Below are positions 34,801-46,300 of a stretch of 64,000 nucleotides of DNA, one piece after another; within the stretch, counting starts at the first letter, position 1; each line of letters opens with the position of its first letter. Made by a program: the position numbers and the translations under genes. Source of the stretch: Eudorina sp. 2006-703-Eu-15. Taxonomy: Eukaryota > Chlorophyta > Chlorophyceae > Chlamydomonadales > Volvocaceae. The stretch covers positions 186,001-250,000 of the forward strand of contig BDSI01000014.1 of assembly GCA_003117195.1 (NCBI GenBank), in the 5' to 3' direction. The notes beneath the pieces were generated by a model. It made no database searches. It was not told the DNA's origin and saw only the letters and a program-made list of their open reading frames with translations.

Positions 34801-37800
34801 TTGGGGGTGATGGTGGAGGCGGCGGAGGCGGGCTTGGCGGAGGTGACGGTGGAGGCGGCCAAGGCGGTCTTGGCGGGGAAAATGGTGGAATCGGCGGAGG
34901 CGGGCTTGGGGGTGATGGCGGAGGTGGCGGAGGCGGGCTTGGCGGGAGTGATGGTGGAGGCGGCGGAGGCGGGGGTGACGGAGGTGACGGTGGAGGCGGG
35001 CTTGGGGGTGATGGTGGAGGCGGCAGAGGCGGCGCTGACGGAGGTGACGGTGGAGGCGGCGGTGACGGGGGTTGCGGAGGTGACGGTTGAGGCGGCCAAG
35101 GCGGGCTTGGCGGGGGTGATGGTGGAATCGGCGGAGGCGGGCTTGGGGGTGATGGCGGAGGTGGAGGAGGCGGGCTTGGCGGGAGTGATGGTGGAGGCGG
35201 CGGAGGCGGGGGTGACGGAGGTGACGGTGGAGGCGGCGGAGCCGGGCTCGGCGGAGGTGACGGTGGAGGCGGCGGAGGCGGGCTTGGGGGTGATGGCGGA
35301 GGCGGGCTTGGCCGTGATGGCGGAGGCGGCGGAGGCGGGCTTGGCGGAGGTGACGGTGGAGGCGGCGGAGGCGGGCTTTGCGGGAGTGATGGTGGAAACG
35401 GCGGAGGCGGGCTTGGCGGGGGTGTTGGTGGAAGTGGCGGAGACGGGGATGGCGGTGTTGCTAGTGAAAGCTGCGGAACAGGGTTTTGCGGGGGTGATAG
35501 TGGCGTAGCCGGAGTGGGACTTACAGGGGTTGACGGTGGAATCAGCGGGTGTGGGCTTGGCGGGGTTGATGCTGGAGACGGCGGTGGCGGGCTTGGCGGG
35601 GTTGATGGTGAACTCGGCTGAAACGGGGTTGTAGGGTGTGACGGGACTGATGGTCGACGCGGCGGAGGCGGGCTTGAGGGTGATGGCGGGGGTGATGATG
35701 GTCGCGACGGAGGCGGGGGTCGCGGGGGTGATGGTGGCCGCGGCGGGGGCATTGGTGGTTGTGAAGGCGGGCTTGGCGGAGGTGACGGTGTATTCGGCCG
35801 AGGCGGGGTTGGCGGGGGTGATGGTGGAAGCGGCGGAGGCGGGCTTGGGGGTGACGGCGGAGGCGGCGGAGGCGGGGGTTGCGGAGGTGACGGTTGAAGC
35901 AGCGGAGGCGGGGGTTGCGGAGGTGACGGTTGAGGCGGCGGAGGCGGGGGTTGCGGTGGTGACGGTTGAGGCGGCCAAGGCGGGCTTGGCGGGGGTGATG
36001 GTGGAATCGGCAGAGGCGGGCTTGGGGGTGATGGCGGAGGCGGCGGAGGCGGGCTTGGCGGAGGTGACGGTGGAGGCGGCGGAGGCGGGCTTGGCGGGAG
36101 TGATGGTGGAAACGGCGGAGGCGGGCTTGGCGGGGGTGTTGGTGGAAGTGGCGGAGACGGGGATGGCGGTGTTGCTGGTGAAAGCGGCGGAACAGGGTTT
36201 GGCGGGGGTGATAGTGGCATAGCCGGAGTGGGACTTACAGGGGTTGACGGTGGAAGCAGCGGGTGTGGGCTTGGCGGGGTTGATGCTGGAGACGGCGGTG
36301 GCGGGCTTGGCGGGGTTGATGGTGAACTCGGCTGAAACGGGGTTGTAGGGTGTGACGGGACTGATGGTCGACGCGGGCTTGAGGGTGATGGCGGGGGTGA
36401 TGATGGTCGCGGCGGAGGCGGGGGTCGCGGGGGTGATGGTGGCCGCGGCGGGGGCTTTGGTGGTTGTGGAGGCGGGCTTGGCGGAGGTGACGGTGGAGGC
36501 GGCGGAGGCGGGGTTGGCGGGGGTGATGGTGGAAGCGGCGGAGGCGGGCTTGGGGGTGACGGTGGAGGCGGCGGAGGCGGGGTTGCGGAGGTGACGGTTG
36601 AGGCGGCCAAGGCGGGCTTGGGGGCGATGGTGGAATCGGCGGAGGCGGGCTTGGCGGGAGTGATGATGGAGGCGGCGGAGGCGGGGGTGACGGAGGTGAC
36701 GGTTGAGGCGGCGGAGCCGGGCTTGGCGGAGGTGACGGTGGAGGCGGCGGAGGCGGGCTTGGCGGGGGTGATGGTGGAATCGGCAGAGGCGGGCTTGGGG
36801 GTGATGGCGGAGGCGGCGGAGGCGGGCTTGGCGGAGGTGACGGTGGAGGCGGCGGAGGCGGGCTTGGCGGGAGTGATGGTGGAAACGGCGGAGGCGGGCT
36901 TGGCGGGGTGTTGGTGGAAGTGGCGGAGACGGGGATGGCGGTGTTGCTGGTGAAAGCGGCGGAACAGGGTTTGGCGGGGGTGATAGTGGCATAGCCGGAG
37001 TGGGACTTACAGGGGTTGACGGTGGAAGCAGCGGGTGTGGGCTTGGCGGGGTTGATGCTGGAGACGGCGGTGGCGGGCTTGGCGGGGTTGATGGTGAACT
37101 CGGCTGAAACGGGGTTGTAGGGTGTGATGGGACTGATGGTCGACGCGGGCTTGAGGGTGATGGCGGGGGTGATGATGGTCGCAGCGGAGGCGGGGGTCGC
37201 GGGGGTGATGGTGGCCGCCGCGGGGCCTTTGGTGGTTGTGAAGGCCGGCTGGGCGGAGGTGACGGTGGAGGCGGCGGAGGCGGGGTTGGCGGGGGTGATG
37301 GTGGAAGCGGCGGAGGCGGGCTTGGGGGTGACGGTGGAGGCGGCGGAGGCGGGGGTTGCGGAGGTGACGGTTGAGGCGGCCAAGGCGGGCTTGGGGGCGA
37401 TGGTGGAGGTGGCGGAGGCGGGCTTGGCGGGAGTGATGATGGAGGCGGCGGAGGCGGGGGTGACGGAGGTGACGGTTGAGGCGGCGGAGGCAGGCTTGGC
37501 GGAGGTGACGGTGGAGGCAGCGGAGGCGGGCTTGGCGGGGGTGATGGTGGAATCGGCAGAGGCGGGCTTGGGGTGATGGCGGAGGCGGCGGAGGCGGGCT
37601 TGGCGGAGGTGACGGTGGAGGCGGCGGAGGCGGGCTTGGCGGGAGTGATGGTGGAAACGGCGGAGGCGGGCTTGGCGGGGGTGTTGGTGGAAGTGGCGGA
37701 GACGGGGATGGCGGTGTTGCTGGTGAAAGCGGCGGAACAGGGTTTGGCGGGGGTGATAGTGGCATAGCCGGAGTGGGACTTACAGGGGTTGACGGTGGAA

Positions 37801-39460
37801 TCAGCGGGTGTGGGCTTGGCGGGGTTGATGCTGGAGACGGCGGTGGCGGGCTTGGCGGGGTTGATGGTGAACTCGGCTGAAACGGGGTTGTAGGGTGTGA
37901 CGGGACTGATGGTCGACGCGGGCTTGAGGGTGATGGCGGGGGTGATGATGGTGGCGGCGGAGGCGGGGGTCGCGGGGGTGATGGTGGCCGCCGCGGGGCC
38001 TTTGGTGGTTGTGAAGGCCGGCTGGGCGGAGGTGACGGTGGAGGCGGCGGAGGCGGGGTTGGCGGGGGTGATGGTGGAAGCGGCGGAGGCGGGCTTGGGG
38101 GTGACGGTGGAGGCGGCGGAGGCGGGGGTTGCGGAGGTGACGGTTGAGGCGGCCAAGGCGGGCTTGGGGGCGATGGTGGAGGTGGCGGAGGCGGGCTTGG
38201 CGGGAGTGATGGTGGAAACGGCGGAGGCGGGGGTGACGGAGGTGACGGTTGAGGTGGCGGAGCCGGGCTTGGCGGAGGTGACGGTGGAGGCGGCGGAGGC
38301 GGGCTTGGCGGGGGTGATGGTGGAATCGGCAGAGGCGGGCTTGGGGGTGATGGCGGAGGCGGCGGAGGCGGGCTTGGCGGAGGTGACGGTGGAGGCGGCG
38401 GAGGCGGGCTTGGCGGGAGTGATGGTGGAAACGGCGGAGGCGGGCTTGGCGGGGGTGTTGGTGGAAGTGGCGGAGACGGGGATGGCGGTGTTGCTGGTGA
38501 AAGCGGCGGAACAGGGTTTGGCGGGGGTGATAGTGGCATAGCCGGAGTGGGACTTACAGGGGTTGACGGTGGAAGCAGCGGGTGTGGGCTTGGCGGGGTT
38601 GATGCTGGAGACGGCGGTGGCGGGCTTGGCGGGGTTGATGGTGAACTCGGCTGAAACGGGGTTGTAGGGTGTGACGGGACTGATGGTCGACGCGGGCTTG
38701 AGGGTGATGGCGGGGGTGATGATGGTCGCGGCGGAGGCGGGGGTCGCGGGGGTGATGGTGGCCGCGGCGGGGGCTTTGGTGGTTGTGGAGGCGGGCTTGG
38801 CGGAGGTGACGGTGGAGGCGGCGGAGGCGGGGTTGGCGGGGGTGATGGTGGAAGCGGCGGAGGCGGGCTTGGGGGTGACGGTGGAGGCGGCGGAGGCGGG
38901 GGTTGCGGAGGTGACGGTTGAGGCGGCCAAGGCGGGCTTGGCTGGGGTGATGGTGGAATCGGCGGAGGCGGGCTTGGCGGGGTTGATGGCGGAAGCGGCG
39001 GAGGCAGGCTTGGCGGGAATGATGGTGGAAGCGGCGGAGGCAGGCTTGGCGGGATTGATGGTGGAGGTGGTGTTCGCGGGTACAATTCGGGATGAGAAGG
39101 CATAGTCGGGATAAGTGGGTCCGATGGTTGAGGCGGCGGAAGCGGGCTCAGTGTTGGTTCGTCACTTGGGTGCCAGGAAATAGGAGCCACAATCACTACA
39201 CCTTTCCACGAAGAAGGAAATGGCTGTCTCGGCGGCCTTCCTCGCGAATGGGTGGATCCAGGGTACGCGGGGGGCTGCGCGAAGTCATCGTAGTACGTGG
39301 AACCGTACGGGTCTTCGGCGCTCTTTACGACCAGAGCTGCCCCGAGGAAGCACCACACCGTTACCAGCAGTAGGATGTCACAGCTACGATGAGGAAATTT
39401 TCTAGTGTTGAGGTATCCCAGGCAACAGCTTGCTTGCTTGGCAGCCAGGTGCCCGGACAT
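19811..39460 (-). CDS. Giant Hyp-rod polytopic membrane protein, copy 1
   Basis: Fourteen exons: 39460-32561, 32245-32081, 31745-31186, 30298-30100, 29768-28796, 28571-28396, 27958-27670, 27325-25589, 25268-24711, 24463-24192, 23893-22936, 21770-21649, 21354-21030, 20127-19811. All phases agree; about 4,516 residues. Order: signal peptide (DILLLVTVWCFLGAALV), ~2,200-residue Pro-rich rod, Cys module, Bap-like Ig domain ending VTVTMSEGGVADLAGNTN, a first membrane helix (IAGTAAVITGGVVAGASVAS), a Pro/Ser-rich loop, three helices, a ~1,310-residue low-complexity loop, then four helices. The last helices (including ALQLALLIGPQVAMVVYLWV followed by RPYFDSQLQ) resemble the fungal TRP-like/flavin-carrier topology; that assignment is tentative. 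As read, exon 1 has three one-base G-run losses (near 37,570, 36,905 and 36,580) and a TAA at 37,007-37,009. The reading frame is the same at both ends. Confidence 0.75.
20395..20600 (-). mobile_element. LINE 3' fragment in intron (inner copy)
   Basis: The minus strand encodes LGAHVGPPQLNCPFRTVVVS, then FVCPLG-like and VQVWGYAPPT sequence, ending CACCCCCAACCATGTAACAC. This is the same 3' end as the 17,960-19,290 element. It lies in the last intron of the 39,460 gene. Confidence 0.7.
20705..21003 (-). mobile_element. LINE 3' fragment in intron (outer copy)
   Basis: The minus strand reads LLNCPAYDTIRAEGG, matching LLDCPAYDAIRAEEG of the larger LINE. It continues through LGAHVGPPQLNCPFR to VQVWGYAPPT and a GT-run. 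It is almost a duplicate of the 20,395 fragment. Its right 45 bp (20,956-21,003) also occur at 40,917-40,965 in the matching intron of the 54,183 gene. Confidence 0.75.
24590..24715. repeat. CACTGCACGG-type tandem array, copy 1
   Basis: Imperfect ~10-bp units built from CACTGCACGG/CAATGCACGG lie at the 5' end of an intron, directly after the donor of exon 25268-24711. The paralogous intron has the same kind of array at 44,600-44,740. Confidence 0.7.
29906..29990 (+). repeat. Dispersed short element (TTACAGCGGACCCC family)
   Basis: The sequence runs ATTAGGATGTTACAGCGG, ACCCCGCGGGTCATCGGTGA, then CAGCC, GACAGCCGAGGCTTCC and CACCATACACTGCC. The same ~78 bp occurs inverted at 47,349-47,427. The copies sit in different introns of the paralogous genes, so they are independent insertions. 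Confidence 0.75.
31186..31745 (-). other. Bap-like Ig domain exon, copy 1
   Basis: This exon encodes VNASEPVRQFDLAEVMQF, a Ser/Pro-rich insertion, then QVTVTMSEGGVADLAGNTN. The SEPV...F and VTV....D.AGN.N signature is that of bacterial-type Ig-like repeats found in Bap-like surface proteins (Big_12-like). Exon 50,741-50,140 is the paralogous copy. Confidence 0.65.
34990..39100 (-). repeat. Higher-order 774-bp repeats in the Pro-rich rod
   Basis: The landmark GTGACGGGACTGATGGTCGA (or a one-base variant) occurs at 35,638, 36,352, 37,124, 37,897 and 38,671. The spacings are 714, 772, 773 and 774 bp. 774 is 258 codons, so a full unit keeps frame. On the minus strand each unit encodes RRPSVPSHPTTPFQPSSPST followed by a long PPSPP stretch. 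The 772- and 773-bp units carry the missing G residues described for the gene. The 54,183 gene lacks this expansion. Confidence 0.85.
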
Positions 39461-39756
39461 GGGTACCTGCCGTGTGGCGCACTTCTCACTCCTCGTTGTA
39501 GCTACCGGCGAGCCGCCCCGCCATTAGCGTGAACGGTGATTGTAGGGGTCGAATCAGGACCGCTGCGAGCTCTGACGTAAGCCTAGCTTGGTCCTGGCAG
39601 GTCCTCTGTCGACGTCGGAGGATGTGCGACAGCCACCGACACGTGTTGCGAGAATTCTACAAGGTTGCAAACTTTAATCTGCAATTAACAGTGATGATTG
39701 GAAGACAGGTTGCCTGTCGTTGCGGCAGCAATCCCGCCTCAACTGCAGACTGAGCC

Positions 39757-40084
39757 GGTGCACGCGCCTTGCGTTAACCCCTACATCCCGGACGGGTTTC
39801 ACTATCGTATGACGTAGATATTTCAATTGTCATGAGAAACTTCTGGATAACCGGCTCCAGACGACATGCGGTTTTTGCAATTGACATTCATGGGCAGAAG
39901 GTCAAAATTCCGTGATGCAACGTGACGGCTACACTTATAAAGTTAGTAGAGAAAATTAAATCAAGGTTTTGTAATAAACTATCCTGTGGTGAATCTGTTT
40001 GCCGACCTCAAAGTGTCCCTTCGACGGTCTAACTGCAACAACGACCATTACAAAACGCATCCATATCAGCACGGACACAGGCCG
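39757..40084 (-). promoter_or_regulatory. Conserved upstream block, copy 1
   Basis: Starting about 300 bp upstream of the ATG at 39,460, this non-coding block keeps long stretches shared with 54,471-54,788. Examples: CCCCTACATCCCGGACGGGT, GATATTTCAATTGTCAT and TTCTGGATAACCGGCTCCAG. GAAACTTCTGGA within it resembles a heat-shock element half-site pair. Shared ancestry explains part of the similarity, but the best-kept stretches are patchy, as expected for regulatory sites. Confidence 0.5.
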
Positions 40085-40366
40085 TAAACCGCAATTTTTG
40101 CAGCACCAATAATATAATCATCTCTGCAATGCTCGGCCATCCATCCTATGTTATCGAATCTCGTCGACAACGCTACCACCCAAAGCCCTCCCTCAAGAAT
40201 GACCAAAAGCGAATGATCAAAATCACACACTCAATATGAGGATAAAACACACGTGCTCTTGCGCTCTGCTTCCTTCTCTTTGATAGTCACCCTGAACAAA
40301 TGAGTTTCGGTACAGATACAGTGGACCGCGGCACGCCATGGCGCGTCGAGGCGCTTGCAGCAGGCC

Positions 40367-43300
40367 TCATCGTGGCGTCACGCCCACGGCGGGATCGATG
40401 TCGAACGCATTCCCCTCGATAGCCGCAATCGACACACGACACCGAGCATCGGATTTCTCGAACAATGCTTTGCCTACCGCTGCTGACGGCTCCAGGTTGC
40501 CGGCCTCGGCCGCAGCGGCGGCTGTAGCCGCGGCGTTGATGACCGCATGTTTGCTGACCCTGCGCCGCATGGCGGCCGACTTGCTCTGACCGCGCCAGGT
40601 CTTCCATCCGACCAGGAGCATGCCGCACACTTGCCAAATGCCGTACGTGATGATCAGCAAGGCCACGATGCAGAAGCAGACTGCAGTGCATGGTGCGTCA
40701 CAGGTACAGCAAGGGTCAATGATCGCCACCGCGGGGTTGACAGTAACAAGATTCATACAAGTTACCGATACCAAAACGACTAATTTAGCACACTTGCACA
40801 TGCGGAAGTTCGAGTGGACGCGCTGTTACGTGTGTGCCCGCGCAGCTTTAGACAGCAGGATCGATCGGTTTGCCTCGCAAGCATGTGTGCACAAGCATGG
40901 TAGTGAACTGACAACTGAGGAAGGCCCCCCCTCCGCGCGAATAGTGTCGTAAGCAGGGCAGTCTAGCAGGACAGGCATCTGTACACACCTATCATGGTCC
41001 ACGAGACAGGTGCCCCGTCGTCGACCGGTTTCGGATGGTTGAGCAAGGCGGCGGCGCAGGTGTACAGCACCAGCATCGCCACGTGACCGGCCAGCTCCGA
41101 AACCTGTAATTGCGAGTCAAAGTACGGCCGCCACACCCACAGATATACCACCATGGCGACCTGGGGACCGATCAGCAGGGCAAGCTGGAGTGCGCTGCGG
41201 CTGTGAAGTCCCAGCAGCCCGAAAGCGGCAGCGCTCAGGGCCTTGTGTGTGATGTTGACGGCCATGGCCGCCACGACCATGGGGGTCTCGCGCCGTATCG
41301 CCTTCTCACCCTCCTGCATTGCCCATCCGTGGGTTTAGTTGGGCTCGGTTGGTGGCTAGGTAGTTAGGGCAGCATAATGATGAAGGTAGACATGGGGGCC
41401 GTGATTAATCATACACGCACGGCGATGATGTCCACCCGCCCTGCCACAGTCAACACAGCGAATACACATGCATGGGGCGGGCGTGTTTCTTTTCTGAACA
41501 CATGCATGGGCACGCACTGCACGCGCAAGGCCTTCCTGTTTATTTGGTACTGGACGGGCGGCACAAGAGCGAGAGCTGACGGGACGCTGTCATACATTTC
41601 TCTGAACTCATTCTAATGACCAACTATCCACCTACCCCAATGGAGTCTTCAAACAGGAACTCGAAACGTGCCATGAAGTGCACTGGGGGCGCGATGTTGA
41701 GGTGCAGCGGCCAGCATCCCGGCCGGTAGCGCAGGCGGTACATGGGAACCTCCTTGCCTGGGTGTGCAAGCGCAATCGGATACACAAGGCCGCACAAAGA
41801 AGAGCGGCTGAGATGGTAGACGACCGAATGCGCAGCGGGGCCGCTGGAGACACAGCCATGGGTGGTGATGGGGTGGTGATGGTGTTGGCTTGCCCATGGG
41901 TAGGTGCCTGTGTGGGCGACCTCCCCCATGTTCAGCTTGATCCGCGCGGGTCGTTGCAACGAACCCTGGTATGCCACTCGTACGCATCTAATGATTGCGC
42001 CCCGCGGCGTGTCTCTGCGGGTTTGGGTTGGGTCCGCTGGCGGGTCTTATCCCTCTCCTTCCATGCCGCGTTGTGATGCGGGCTTGCTTCGTTGTAACAT
42101 CCAGTCTGTATTCACAGCCGCTTCCCATACAGAATACAAAAATGCAACCACCTGCACACGCATCGCTGTCCTTTCTGATATCAAGAACGCAGGCTAAGTC
42201 CGTCAAACAACATTTCATAATCGATTAAATATAAAATTTCCTGAATGGAATCTGCGGAGCCCTGCATGGAACGTCTTTGAAAGCGGTCCCCGCAGGTACC
42301 CTCACTCTTATCTCAAGATACCGAACATACCTTCGTCCATCATGAATTTAATTAAACATCTATTTTATAATACATTTATTTTTTGATGAGTTCAGCCGCG
42401 CTAATGCATAAAGCGAAGCCGTTAGCTGTCCGTCCTCATGACCTACTGAGGGGCCATTGAAGGAGAGGACCCAGAAGCTAATTTAAAATATTGAGTGGCA
42501 TATTATTTTCTGAACAAGAAAATCAAGATAGGTGTGGTTTACAAGATGTTCCGGTCGTCGAAATGTTTATGAATTCAAGTTCAGGCCGCGCATACTAAAG
42601 AAATGAAAGAGATATATATACATTGCTATCAAGAAATATTGACATACAAGGCATCAGCGAATAGCAGGCAATGGTGCTCACCGAGCTCACTCAGTCGACG
42701 GCACTAGTACGGTAAGCGTGCACAAGGGTAGGCAGTCGATCGAGGACCACCACTTCCCTTGGATTTGGACCCGGACACACATCGCTCTAATAATCACAAG
42801 GTCACGTGACCCATGCATTCACTTACCCGGATACAAAGCCAGCAGGCGTCGATCCACATTTGGGGGCCCGGCCATCAAGAAGGCGTGACTGCGCAGCCGC
42901 ATCACCACTCGCTGCTCATCCTGGACCTGGGCCATCGACCCTGCACGGCTAGCCCGACTGCGCCGCCCAACCGACAGCAGACTCGCCAGGCCCCGACCCA
43001 TGCTCCTGGAGATCGAGCTGGCGAACTGGCGAAGTGACCGGCGTCCATTGGTGCTGGTGGCAGTGCCCGGCCGGCTGATCGGTTGGTTGGTGTCGCAACC
43101 GCCAACCGACGGCTCACGAGGCGGCAAGTCAAATGCCACAGCATGAACTACCTCTCCACCACGCTCATGCAGCGCCGCCGCCGCCGCTTCACTGGCCTCC
43201 GCGACCGGGCCCGGCACCATGTTGTACAAGCCAACAGGACCGCCCGCAGGACTGCCGTATCGGCCGCCGTACACACCCTCACGCTCCGCATCTTTGCCGT

Positions 43301-46300
43301 TGCCTGGCAAGACCATGACCCGTCGCTTGGATTGCCACCTGGTCATGAGGCTTCCAGCGGCCGAGGCGCCCATCGAGACAGTAAACACAGATCGCTGCGT
43401 TAAAGTGCTGGTCGCAGCACGCGTCAGCAGCGGTGGCGGCGGCGGCTGAGCCGACTCTGTCCCATCAGCCCGTCCTGTGCTGCTGCTGCCGCCAGGCACA
43501 ACGGTACCCGTGCTCGCGAGCGGCGAGGACGGGCGGACAGCAACTGTGAAGGCATTGTCAGGTGTTGCAGTCTGATCATGTGCACCTAGTGCACCCACAC
43601 CTGCACCTGCACCCACACATGCTGCCATGCATGCACCCGAGGAACCAGAAGCCCAAGCCATTGTGGCCTTGTTTGAATAAATTGTTGATCTAATATTCTT
43701 AGGGCATACGCTGCCGCCAGAGGCGCCTCCAAACACGGCATTGGCACCGGCGGCTCCGGTATCTGGGACCTTCACGCAGCCGTCCACACTTCCAGCGGGG
43801 GACGAGGGCTGCAGGTGATGGGCCCGGTGAAGGCGTGCTAAAGGCCCGGAGCTGCTGCTTGAGGCATCTACGTTGACTGTTGCCGCTGTAGCCTCGTCAT
43901 CGACTTTAACCTGCGTGGCATTTGGACGGGGAACATCCATGCGTGAGTGACGCGGCAATCAAGTGGCTCCACGCCTACCTCGGATTGAACAGCATGTTTG
44001 GTAGTTTGCGTGCTTTGTTAATATATCATACCGTTTCGATATTGGTTATTCAAAAAGCACCCCTTTTGTGCACCCGCCTCGGCATCTCAACAACCCCCCT
44101 GTGGGACCCATACATGAATGTTACAATGACACGGTCCTGACAGCACATGGCGGCATTCAGGTTGCAATCAATACCCAGCGCCAAGTGATCAGTTTCCCTT
44201 TTATCTGACGCAACCTGAACTGCGCAGCCCTCCTGCATCGGACGAATCCGGAATGTCCTCAGGGTGTGCACCCTCGGTGTGCTCCACATCAGGCTGCTGC
44301 CGCCTGCAGCTGCATTCTGCGGTTCTGGCGACGACAACACTGCTGCTGCTGCCGGCGGCAGTGACCTACTGGCGTGCAGCATTGGCTTATGTGAAACGTG
44401 GTTGTACTTGGCAGGGCATAAAGATTTTGAGAACACCAGACCGCCACTGCCACCGCCACCACCATCGTTGACCGACTCGGCTGCACACCACACACAAGCC
44501 ATCCAGCACACCATGACATACAGCCAGTGAGTATTGTTGTGTAACACAGTTTTTACATCGCTAGGTAGGTTAGACGACGGTTCACAAGTGAAAGCTGACA
44601 TGCTCCCTGCACAGCACTGCACGGCACTTACTGCACGAACGGCTCTGAATGGCACTGCACGACACTGCACGGTACTGTACAGCATGGTGCTGCACAGAAC
44701 TGCACTACACTGCGCAGCACTGCATGATACTGCACGGCACACCTTGAAGCTGGAGGGCGGCTTCCACAATGTCTGGCTGCTGGAGCACTGAAGCTCGGGG
44801 GACCGCCATTGGACTGAGGGCCATATGCTCGGCACTGAAGCCCGGGTTGAGACCCAACCTGCTGTTTGTCGGCAGACGAGCCATCTGCTCAGGCTCTGAA
44901 GCCGATGATGGCTTATCGGCAGTGCTGGCAATCCCGGGCCCTGACAGTGTGTTGGATGAGGCGGCTGGTAGCACAATTGAGATATCTCGTCGTTGGCGAG
45001 GTGAGACAGATGGATTCAATCTGCATAATTGCCCTCCATTAGAAGACGTGAGGACAGGCGGGACCGTCAGAAACACAGGAACATCGGCAGCAGCTGACTC
45101 GGCGGCGGCAGGAGCGCCCAACTCGAGCGGCCGTGGTGCAGAGGATGTGTAAGCCCAACGCGCGCGGACATGGACCGTGACCTCATCACCATGGATAGCC
45201 GAAGCAACCAGCCGTGGGGCTGCGGCGGCGAGTGTACGTCGACGACAGCTGTCGCTTGCAGGATTAGCACCGTCGGACTCATCGACCGTTGCGGGCGGGG
45301 GCACACGCATTACGGAGGCCTCCGATGTCACGACTGTGTCGAGTTGGGCTGCTGGGCTGGGAGGTGCCGCCGGCTGGCCCCGCCGGGAAACTGCCCAGCG
45401 TAGTAGTGGCGCCTGAGCAGCCACGAGTGAGAACGGACTTTCATCGGCGGTTACGCCTGACAGCAGGAGTGGATCCTGACGTTTGCAGCCCACCCAAACC
45501 CCAGTGACACCTGGGTCATTGCCACACACAGCGGGTACCCAGCCACTGGCTTCCTGGGGACCTGTCAAGGCAGGTCCCTGTGATGCAATAGTCCAAGTGA
45601 TCTTCGCATGTTCTCTGCCCTCTGGGCTTTCAGCAGTGGCAGCAGCCACAGCAACACACATGACGTCCTGGGCACCGTCGAGCACTGCTTGCTGTCGCTG
45701 GCATCCAAGGGCTTCATCATCCTCCATGCTGTCATTCGAGCGGCGGCGGCCGTGCGCTCCTGCCCGTTCCGACGGCGCCTCTTCGGGCACCAGGGGCAGC
45801 AGGGGCAGCGGTGATCGGTTCCGTTGTAGGAAGGTTTGAGTGCGGTGATGATGACCGGGTGACTGCTGTGGCGCCGGTGAGACGGCAGCCTGCTGCTGCT
45901 GTGGAGGAGGAGGAACATGGTTGCCGGCTGGGTGCGGGTCACCAACGTCGTTGTCCCACCCGCAATACGCCAAGCTGTCATTGCGCAGCAGCATTGATGG
46001 CGTCCGCTTTAAACTGCTGGGCTGCATTTGCTTCTGCCGCTGCTTGTTGGCGCTGCGAATGGGTGGCAATACTACTACTGTCGTTGCCGCTGCTGCTGCA
46101 GCTGATGATGATGATGATGATGATGATGAGGCCGTGGTGCCACCGCCACCATCACCAATACCACAAGCGGTGCATTGCGGAGAGGCACGCTTTATGGCTG
46201 GGAAGCCGTTCCTGCTCGCTCCTTGTGGAGGAGGCTCCCTTTCAGTATGCGGATCGCCGCCCTCGCTGATGTCAACTCCTTCCTCGTCACCGTTGCGTGT

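Larger units (their letters stand above)
19665..40090. repeat. Tandem segmental duplication, left arm
   Basis: The left boundary shares CCCAAAGCCCTTCCTCAAGA-type sequence with about 40,183. The right boundary extends through the conserved upstream block to about 40,084, matching 54,788. Exon order, intron positions and many intron sequences match the right arm. Length differences come mainly from the Hyp rod, LINE material and intron repeats. Confidence 0.85.

Noticed and set aside
36235..38570. GTAAGTCCC motifs recurring in the rod repeats as splice donors
   Set aside because: They are in-frame codons (PVSPTP) in each repeat unit, and no acceptor makes a better model than continuous translation.
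33081..39105. Long plus-strand open frames reading AEAGLAGVMVEAAEAGL or GGGGLGGGDGG
   Set aside because: They are the antisense of the PPSPP rod. The GGNGGN repeat keeps every frame open. The minus strand has the signal peptide, the Cys module and consistent splicing.
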